Below, piece after piece: positions 14,328 through 19,074 of a stretch of DNA of 19,074 nt (positions are counted from its first letter, which is position 1; each line of letters begins with the position of its first letter). The translations under genes were made by a program, and so were the position numbers. The stretch lies in contig NZ_JNWQ01000112.1 of NCBI RefSeq assembly GCF_000716875.1, positions 1-19,074 of the forward strand, given 5' to 3'. The notes under the pieces were generated by a model. It saw only the letters and a program-made list of their open reading frames with translations, was not told where the DNA came from and ran no database searches. The DNA is from Streptomyces novaecaesareae (lineage in GTDB: Bacteria > Actinomycetota > Actinomycetes > Streptomycetales > Streptomycetaceae).

Positions 14328-14966
14328 CGTTCTCCTGTGAACCCGCCCCCGGCCGATGCCGCCACTCCCCGACCGCCCCGACGACGCGTCCACACCCGGG
14401 CCAGGCTGCTGTCGGCGGCGAGCGAGCTGTTCCTCACCGTCGGCTTCGCGCGGACGAGCATCGAGGACGTCTGCGCCGCCGCGGGCTACACCCGCGGCGC
14501 CTTCTACTCGAACTTCGCCAGCAAGGAGGACCTGCTGCTGGCGCTCTTCGACGACCACGCGGCGCAGCGGATCGCCGAGCTGGAGGAGCTGGCCGCCGTG
14601 TGCGAGGCGCTGGCCCCGCCCGAGCGGGCGCGGCTACTGGTCGGGGCACTGCTGCGGGTCGAGCCCGCGGAGACCGGATGGATCCTGCTGTTCCTGGAGT
14701 TCCGGCTGGTCGCCGCGCGGACGGAGCGGCTGGCGGAGCAGGCCGCCGAGCACGACCGGGCGGTCGCACGGGCGCTGGCCGACGCCCTGGAGCGGACGCT
14801 GCCGGAGCTGGTGCCCGCGGGCGCGAGCGCCGGGCAGGCCGCGGCGGTGATCCTGGCGGCGCGGGAGGGCCTGCTGGCCCGTACGGCGGCGGGCGGCGCG
14901 GCGGCGGAGGACCTGCTGGAGGCGACGTCGGCGGTGCTGTCCGGGCTACTGGGGCACGTGGGCTGA
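14322..14966 (+). CDS. TetR-family transcriptional regulator
   Basis: This 214-residue protein has an N-terminal TetR DNA-binding domain: TRARLLSAASELFLTVGFAR, then the helix-turn-helix SIEDVCAAAGYTRGAFYSNF (about 47-66) and SKEDLLLALFDDH. A helical ligand domain fills the rest. The ligand is not recognisable. I place the start at ATG 14322; GTG 14337 is an alternative, and neither has a clear Shine-Dalgarno sequence. It is divergent from the amidohydrolase with 61 bases between the starts, nearly filled by palindromes, so it most likely represses itself and the hydrolase gene. A 20-base terminator stem follows the stop. Confidence 0.88.
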   Translation: MYRSPVNPPPADAATPRPPRRRVHTRARLLSAASELFLTVGFARTSIEDVCAAAGYTRGAFYSNFASKEDLLLALFDDHAAQRIAELEELAAVCEALAPPERARLLVGALLRVEPAETGWILLFLEFRLVAARTERLAEQAAEHDRAVARALADALERTLPELVPAGASAGQAAAVILAAREGLLARTAAGGAAAEDLLEATSAVLSGLLGHVG

Positions 14967-14977
14967 GGCCCGGGAAA

Positions 14978-15023
14978 CGCCGAGGGGCGGCACCCGTACG
15001 GTCACGGGTGCCGCCCCTCGGCG
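14978..15023. terminator. Bidirectional terminator between tetR and gntP
   Basis: The arms CGCCGAGGGGCGGCACCCGT (14978-14997) and the exact complement at 15004-15023 form a perfect 20-base stem around a six-base loop. It lies centrally between the convergent tetR and gntP stops and is very G/C-rich without a clear T tract. Confidence 0.9.
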
Positions 15024-15047
15024 GTGCTGTGGTTGAGTCGGAGATCG

Positions 15048-16442
15048 CTAGATGATCAGGCTCAGCGGCAGGATCAGGGCGATGGCGACGACCGAGATCA
15101 CCGTCTCCATCACCGACCAGGACTTCAGCGTCTGCCCGACGCTCATCCCGAAGTACTCCTTCACCAGCCAGAAGCCGGCGTCGTTGACGTGCGAGAAGAA
15201 CAGCGAGCCGGCCCCGATCGCGAGCACCAGCAGGGCCGCGTGGGTCGAGGACATGTTCGCGGCGAGCGGGGAGACGATGCCGGCCGCGGTGATCGTGGCG
15301 ACCGTCGCCGAGCCGGTGGCCAGCCGGATCAGCACCGCGATCAGCCAGCCCAGCAGCAGCGCGGAGATGTGCCACTTGCCGGACCACTCGCTCACCGCAT
15401 TGCCGACGCCCACGTCGATCAGGGTCTGCTTGAAGCCGCCGCCCGCACCGACGATGAACACGATGCCCGCGATCGGGCCGAGCGACTTGCCGACGGTGTC
15501 GGAGATCCGCGCCTTGTCGAAGCCGGCCGCCTTGCCGAGGGTCACCATGCCGAGCAGGGTCGCGGCGAGCAGGGCGATCAGTGGGGAGCCGATGAAGTCG
15601 AACACCCGCTGGCCCATCGCCTTCGGGTCGTCGATCACCACGTCGGCCAGCGCCTTGCCGAGCATCAGCACGACCGGCAGCAGGATGGTCGCCAGCACCG
15701 CGCCGAAGGACGGGGTGCGGCCGGGCTTGGCCGACTCCTCGGGGGCGGTGGCGGCCGGGATCTCCAGCGGGCCGACCCAGCGCTCGGCGACCCGTGCGAA
15801 CAGCGGACCGGCGATGATCAGGGTCGGGACGGCGACCAGCAGGCCAAGCGCCAGGGTGACCCCGAGGTCGGCCTTCAGTGCGTCGACGGCGACCAGCGGG
15901 CCCGGGTGCGGGGGCACCAGGCCGTGCAGCACGGACAGGCCGGCCAGGGCCGGGATGCCGACCCGCATCAGCGGCACGTTGCCGCGGCGGGCGACCAGCA
16001 GCACGATCGGGATCAGCAGGACGACGCCGACCTCGAAGAACAGCGGCAGGCCGAGCACGGCCGCGATCAGCGCCATCGCCCAGGGCAGCGCCTTGTTGCC
16101 CGTACGGGAGAGCACGGTGTCCGCGATGATGTTCGCGCCGCCGGAGTCGGCGAGCAGCTTGCCGAGCATCGCGCCGAGGCCGATCAGCAGGCCGACGCCG
16201 GCCACGGTGGAGCCGAAGCCGGTGGAGAAGCTGCTCAGCAGCTTGTCGAAGGGGGCACCCGCGACGGCGGCCAGCAGACCGGAGCCGAGCGTGAGGGCGA
16301 GGAACGGGTGCAGCTTCAGCTTGGTGATCAGTAGGACGATCGCACCGATGCTGAGCAGCACCGCGATCAGCAGCTGGGTGTCGCTGCCGGTGTGCGGCAG
16401 GGCCGGTGGGGCGGCCGCCAGCAGAGTGGGGGACATGCTCAT
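15048..16442 (-). CDS. gntP: Gluconate:H+ symporter (GntP family permease)
   Basis: This polytopic membrane protein of 464 residues belongs to the GntP family and imports gluconate with protons. Family stretches include LKLHPFLALTLGSGLLA near the N-terminus, LLIGLGAMLGKLLADSGGAN, LVPPHPGPLVAVDAL and, near the C-terminus, FFSHVNDAGFWLVKEYFGM. About twelve or more hydrophobic helices are expected. The frame stays open to 16757 through the end of gntK, but ATG at 16442 is supported by GAGG seven bases upstream and by the family start; a second ATG at 16436 is possible. It is the second gene of gntK-gntP, 73 bases after gntK; the gap contains repeated GAGCGA motifs that supply its ribosome binding site. 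Confidence 0.95.
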   Translation of the reverse strand: MSMSPTLLAAAPPALPHTGSDTQLLIAVLLSIGAIVLLITKLKLHPFLALTLGSGLLAAVAGAPFDKLLSSFSTGFGSTVAGVGLLIGLGAMLGKLLADSGGANIIADTVLSRTGNKALPWAMALIAAVLGLPLFFEVGVVLLIPIVLLVARRGNVPLMRVGIPALAGLSVLHGLVPPHPGPLVAVDALKADLGVTLALGLLVAVPTLIIAGPLFARVAERWVGPLEIPAATAPEESAKPGRTPSFGAVLATILLPVVLMLGKALADVVIDDPKAMGQRVFDFIGSPLIALLAATLLGMVTLGKAAGFDKARISDTVGKSLGPIAGIVFIVGAGGGFKQTLIDVGVGNAVSEWSGKWHISALLLGWLIAVLIRLATGSATVATITAAGIVSPLAANMSSTHAALLVLAIGAGSLFFSHVNDAGFWLVKEYFGMSVGQTLKSWSVMETVISVVAIALILPLSLII

Positions 16443-16515
16443 GCGCCCGCCTCGCTCCGCTCGGCAGGGGCATTCGCCCATGCGCGCCTTCTGATGGCTC
16501 GCTCGCTTCGCTCGC
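16443..16515. repeat. GAGCGA-type repeat element in the gntK-gntP gap
   Basis: On the minus strand the gap begins at the gntK stop with GAGCGAGCGAAGCGAGCGAG and ends with GAGCGGAGCGAGG before gntP. A small inverted repeat, GGGC GAAT GCCC, lies between. GAGCGAAGCGAG is a mirror repeat rather than a hairpin. If read through in one frame it would encode SERSERA and AERSEAG. Such sequences at gene ends look like a dispersed low-complexity element, which cannot be proven from one window. Confidence 0.55.
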
Positions 16516-17070
16516 TCACGTGAGGTCTCCATTGACGGGCCGCAGCAGCGCCGCGGCCATCTCGACGAGTTCTTCGGGGGACGGGCCCACGTCCAGGACG
16601 GCGCCGCGCTCGTCCGCCGCCAGGGGTTCCAGGGCGGCGTACTGCGAGTCGAGCAGCGACGGCGGCATGAAGTGGCCGGCGCGGTGGTTGAGCCGGTCCT
16701 CGACCAGCTCGTGACCACCGCTGAGGTGCAGGAAGAAGGCGCCCGGGCAGGCCGCACGCAGGGTGTCGCGATAGCGGTGCTTCAGCGCCGAGCAGGTGAC
16801 CACACCGCCGGTGCCGGCCTCGGTCCGCTCCTTGAGCCAGGCGCCGATGGCGCGCAGCCAGGGGGCGCGGTCCTCGTCGTCCAGCGGGATGCCGGCCGAC
16901 ATCTTGGCGATGTTGGCCGCCGGGTGGAAGTCGTCCGCCTCGGCGAAGGGGAGGTCGAGGCGGTCGGCCAGCATGCGGGCCAGGGTGGTCTTGCCGACGC
17001 CCGAGACGCCCATCACCACGACGGTGAGGGGGGCCTGCGGGAGGTCGTGGTTCTCGACGCTGAGAGCCAT
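16516..17070 (-). CDS. gntK: Gluconokinase
   Basis: This 184-residue P-loop kinase phosphorylates gluconate with ATP to 6-phosphogluconate, feeding the pentose phosphate pathway. The Walker A motif GVSGVGKT is at 21-28. The substrate motif EADDFHPAANIAKMSAGIPL and the CSALKHRYRDTLR motif are diagnostic for the GntK family. The length is normal (160-185). ATG 17070 has AAGGAG eight bases upstream. It is the first gene of gntK-gntP, divergent from the GntR regulator, and its promoter overlaps a predicted operator. 6-Phosphogluconate dehydrogenase is not in the window. Confidence 0.96.
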   Translation of the reverse strand: MALSVENHDLPQAPLTVVVMGVSGVGKTTLARMLADRLDLPFAEADDFHPAANIAKMSAGIPLDDEDRAPWLRAIGAWLKERTEAGTGGVVTCSALKHRYRDTLRAACPGAFFLHLSGGHELVEDRLNHRAGHFMPPSLLDSQYAALEPLAADERGAVLDVGPSPEELVEMAAALLRPVNGDLT

Positions 17071-17099
17071 GGGTGGTGCTCCTTCGTTGCCTGGCCGCC

Positions 17100-17129
17100 A
17101 CTATCGCCTCAAAGATATGACGTATTCAA
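17100..17129 (-). promoter_or_regulatory. Predicted gntKP promoter
   Basis: On the minus strand TTGAAT (17129-17124) and GATAGT (17105-17100) are separated by 18 bases. The spacer contains a TATGACG motif (17116-17122, plus-strand sense), so a repressor bound there would exclude RNA polymerase. The start would be near 17092, about 22 bases before the gntK start codon. Confidence 0.6.
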
Positions 17130-17152
17130 GTGCTAGAAACCAAATCGTCATA
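17116..17152. promoter_or_regulatory. Paired operator motifs of the gluconate regulator
   Basis: TATGACG (17116-17122) and its complement CGTCATA (17146-17152) face each other with 23 bases between. Flanking bases also agree when the second is read on the opposite strand (a purine before TATGACG, A/T-rich after it). One copy is inside the predicted gntK promoter spacer and the other inside the predicted gntR promoter spacer. The likely binder is the adjacent GntR-family protein. Confidence 0.6.
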
Positions 17153-17162
17153 CTTTTAGGCT
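17134..17162 (+). promoter_or_regulatory. Predicted gntR promoter
   Basis: TAGAAA (17134-17139) and TAGGCT (17157-17162) are separated by 17 bases, with the second operator motif in the spacer. The leader would be about 65 bases. An alternative is a leaderless transcript from TACGCT (17224-17229), which ends seven bases before the ATG at 17236. Confidence 0.45.
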
Positions 17163-17235
17163 GTGGGCTGGGTCGCATGCGCGACGGAGGGGGCTCCCCG
17201 CCGCCGACCGCGGGGCGGGCGTCTACGCTGGGCGG

Positions 17236-17931
17236 ATGGAGATCCAGGGGCTGCCCGGGCGACTGCTTGACGAACTCGGGCCGGCGATCGCGTCGGGGGA
17301 GATTCCCGAAGGTGCGGTGCTGCGCGGGGAGGAGCTGGAGGAGCGGTTCGGGGTGTCCCGGACGGTGGTCCGCGAGGCGGTGCGGATCCTGGAGGGGATG
17401 CGCATGGTGGCCTCCCGGCGACGGGTCGGGATCACCGTGCAGCCGAAGTCCCTGTGGGACGTCTTCGACCCGCTGGTGATCCGCTGGCGACTCGCCGGAG
17501 CGGACCGGCCCGCCCAGCTGCGCTCGCTCGGCTCGCTGCGGGTCGCCGTCGAGCCGGCCGCGGCGGCGCTCGCCGCGACCCAGGCCACCGATGACGACCG
17601 GCGCCAACTCAGTTCGCTGGCCGTCGAGTTGACGGTCTCCGCGCGGGAGGCGGACCTGACCACCTTCCTCGCGCACGACATCGCCTTCCACGCACTGGTG
17701 CTGCGCGCCTCCGGCAACGAGATGTTCGCCCACCTCGGGGACACCGTGGGGGCGGTGCTCACCGGGCGGACGGAGTACCATCTGATGCCCCATCAGCCCG
17801 AGCCGTACGCGATCCGGTTGCACCGCGAGGTCGCCGACGCGATCTGCTCGGGGAACGCCGACGAGGCCGAGCAGGCGATGCGGACGATCGTCACGGGCGC
17901 GCTCGCGGAGCTCAACCAGCAGTTGGGCTGA
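17236..17931 (+). CDS. gntR: GntR-family (FadR/FCD type) gluconate regulator
   Basis: This 231-residue regulator has an N-terminal winged helix (about 5-72; recognition part LEERFGVSRTVVREAVRILE) and a C-terminal all-helical FCD effector domain (about 95-225). Possible metal-binding residues of that domain are D148 and H152 in AHDIAFHALVL and H196 in LHREVADAI. The FCD subfamily commonly senses carboxylates and sugar acids, matching gluconate or a derivative. It is divergent from gntK with matched operator motifs between, so it probably represses both directions. ATG 17236 lacks a good Shine-Dalgarno sequence, which fits weak translation or a leaderless message. Confidence 0.9.
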   Translation: MEIQGLPGRLLDELGPAIASGEIPEGAVLRGEELEERFGVSRTVVREAVRILEGMRMVASRRRVGITVQPKSLWDVFDPLVIRWRLAGADRPAQLRSLGSLRVAVEPAAAALAATQATDDDRRQLSSLAVELTVSAREADLTTFLAHDIAFHALVLRASGNEMFAHLGDTVGAVLTGRTEYHLMPHQPEPYAIRLHREVADAICSGNADEAEQAMRTIVTGALAELNQQLG

Positions 17932-17950
17932 GCACCGGCCGACTGCTGCG

Positions 17951-18019
17951 CGGACGGCTACTGCTGCTGCTGCTGCTGCTGCTGCGAACGACTGTTGCTG
18001 CCCGGACGGCTACTGCTGC
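17951..18019. repeat. CTG trinucleotide tract within a 17-bp direct repeat
   Basis: CTG is repeated eight times without interruption at 17961-17984. The 17-base sequence CGGACGGCTACTGCTGC at 17951-17967 recurs at 18003-18019. The tract lies between the gntR stop and the next gene, where it appears untranslated. It could have arisen by replication slippage. Confidence 0.85.
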
Positions 18020-18158
18020 CCGGATGGCACGATTTGGCGGTAGTTCGGCGGATTCGGACGCATAGTCCTGGTTCGACGGGGCAGAGTGAGCCGAGGGGGC
18101 GCCATTCGTGTGCGCCCGTTCCGCGTCCGTCGCCGAATCCGCGCCTGGGGGTCGCTCG

Positions 18159-18590
18159 ATGTCCGTGCCACGCCGCCGTCGCCGCCTGCCCGACGAGGTG
18201 CGCGCCGCCGCAGTCCGGGCGGTGCTCTGCCTCTCCTTCACCCTGGTGGGCGTGGTCGTCGCGACGCTGGCCTCGTACGCGGGCAGTTGGATGCTGACGC
18301 CCGCGCTACTGGCCATGGGCGTCGGGGTGTTCGGCACCATGTGGTGCCTGCTGGAGATCCTGATCTCCAGCCAGGTCGCCGCCCAGCGGATGCGGGCGCC
18401 GAACTCCGCGCACCCGATGGCGGGGGGCCGTACCAGCCCCCGCAGCCTCAGCCACAGCCGCAGCGGCGCCAGCCGCCGCAACAGCCCCGGCTGCCGACCG
18501 CCCGGCCCTGAGCGCGGGCGCCCGACCCTGAGCCCGGCGGCCGGTCCGGGGACGGGCCTCAGGCCGGGAGCGCCCGGTAGTGGGTGGTGA
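18159..18590 (+). CDS. Small two-helix membrane protein, C-terminus probably frameshifted
   Basis: The family is not recognised with certainty. As read, the product has 143 residues: a basic start (SVPRRRRRLPDEV), two hydrophobic helices (about 20-42 and 46-70) and a hydrophilic tail. ATG 18159 is preceded by a G-rich stretch; GTG 18108 is an alternative start with GAGGGGG upstream. After the G6 run at 18422-18427 the tail in this frame is arginine- and serine-rich and overlaps the converging gene by 32 bases. One extra G would instead give a proline- and glutamine-rich tail (PYQPPQPQPQPQ...) ending at 18511 with no overlap. I suspect a one-base error or a real indel. The positive N-terminus suggests cytoplasmic orientation of that end. 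Confidence 0.6.
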   Translation: MSVPRRRRRLPDEVRAAAVRAVLCLSFTLVGVVVATLASYAGSWMLTPALLAMGVGVFGTMWCLLEILISSQVAAQRMRAPNSAHPMAGGRTSPRSLSHSRSGASRRNSPGCRPPGPERGRPTLSPAAGPGTGLRPGAPGSGW

Positions 18591-19074
18591 CCCTGCCGTC
18601 GCCGTCCAGGACGTGGAAGGCGAACATCGGCGGATGGTCGAAGGAGATCCCGCGCCCGCCCTCGCCGGGCAGGGTGACGGTGGAGACCACGCCGGGCGCG
18701 ACCAGCAGTGGCAGGCCGGCGAAGGTGGTCGCGACGGCGGTGTGGGAGTGCCCGCAGAGCAGGGCGGCCACCCGGGGGTGGCGGCGCAACACCCGTGCCA
18801 GGCCCGCCTCGCCGAACTGACGGATCCCGTCGACCATCGGCAGGTGCAGTTCGACCGGCGGGTGGTGGAAGGCCACCAGGGCGGGCAACTCGGCCCGCCC
18901 GGAGCCAAGTCGGGAGTCCAGCCAGTCCAGGGTCTGCTCGTCCAGCAGGCCGTCGCTGCGCCCCGGTATCGACGAGTCGAGCATCAGCACGTCGGCGCCG
19001 GGCAGTTCGTGCAGCCGGTTGATCGGCCCGTCGGCAGGCTCCTCCCCGGCCCCCTCCCCGGCCCCCTCCCCCGC
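18559..19074 (-). CDS. Calcineurin-like metallophosphoesterase, partial (CpdA-like)
   Basis: The minus-strand frame is open to the right edge, so only the C-terminal 171 residues are present and the start lies outside. Visible motifs of binuclear metallophosphoesterases are VAFHHPPVELHLP and LLCGHSHTAVAT (the GHxH motif). The approach VLMLDSSIPGRSDG...DEQTLDWLDSRL is typical of the cyclic-AMP phosphodiesterase-like (CpdA/class III) group. The N-terminal DxH motif would lie beyond the window. A GEGAGEGAGEE stretch coded at 19039-19071 is a low-complexity insert before INRLHELPGADV. The substrate is unproven; cyclic nucleotide or other phosphodiester cleavage is the family expectation. Confidence 0.85.
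   Translation of the reverse strand, partial: AGEGAGEGAGEEPADGPINRLHELPGADVLMLDSSIPGRSDGLLDEQTLDWLDSRLGSGRAELPALVAFHHPPVELHLPMVDGIRQFGEAGLARVLRRHPRVAALLCGHSHTAVATTFAGLPLLVAPGVVSTVTLPGEGGRGISFDHPPMFAFHVLDGDGRVTTHYRALPA

Noticed and set aside
16443..16757. N-terminal extension of gntP back to 16757
   Set aside because: The extension overlaps gntK in another frame and has no transporter-like sequence; ATG 16442 has its own Shine-Dalgarno.
17912..18481. Minus-strand frame with a poly-serine run opposite the CTG tract
   Set aside because: The run is only the reverse reading of the CTG repeat; there is no start signal and it is opposite a more plausible membrane protein gene.

Overview
The window comes from a high-GC actinomycete, almost certainly Streptomycetaceae (Streptomyces or Kitasatospora). 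The reasons are the strong third-position G/C bias, the mix of ATG and GTG starts, a Streptomyces-type rRNA leader at the left edge, and a crr-ptsI operon and a gylR-glpF-glpK-glpD cluster in the streptomycete style. I see no phage, transposon, CRISPR array or tRNA. This is conserved core metabolism with regulatory detail, not a mobile island.

Layout. Positions 1-137 hold the upstream end of an rRNA operon that runs leftward out of the window (leader and promoter on the minus strand). Next comes crr-ptsI (510-2676, +), the general phosphotransferase proteins EIIA and EI, with a near-consensus DasR-type operator at 336-351. A convergent terminator separates it from an acetoacetyl-CoA synthetase (2750-4768, -), a zinc-ribbon Nudix hydrolase (4910-5458, -) and an NrtR-type Nudix regulator (5508-6464, -). 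Divergent from the last is a homocysteine S-methyltransferase (6649-7593, +).

The centre is the glycerol locus: the IclR-type repressor gene gylR (7713-8477), then glpF, glpK and glpD (8781-12887, all +). Near-identical palindromes lie before gylR and before glpF and are the obvious GylR operators. glpD ends in a 31-bp tandem repeat built from its own last codons. Convergent to it is an amidohydrolase (13040-14260, -), divergent from a TetR regulator (14322-14966, +). The short gap between them carries nested palindromes.

The right part is the gluconate locus: gntP and gntK (15048-17070, -) divergent from a GntR/FadR-type regulator (17236-17931, +). Matched inverted operator copies sit inside both predicted promoters. 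The window closes with a small two-helix membrane protein, whose C-terminal frame looks shifted at a G6 tract, and a partial calcineurin-like phosphoesterase that runs off the right edge.

Together the window gathers sugar-phosphotransferase control, glycerol and gluconate catabolism, each with its own local repressor and a visible operator. I found no clearly new biological system. The most interesting points are regulatory: the operator architectures, an SD-hairpin-start arrangement before glpD, repeats created at gene ends, and the possible frameshift near the right edge.
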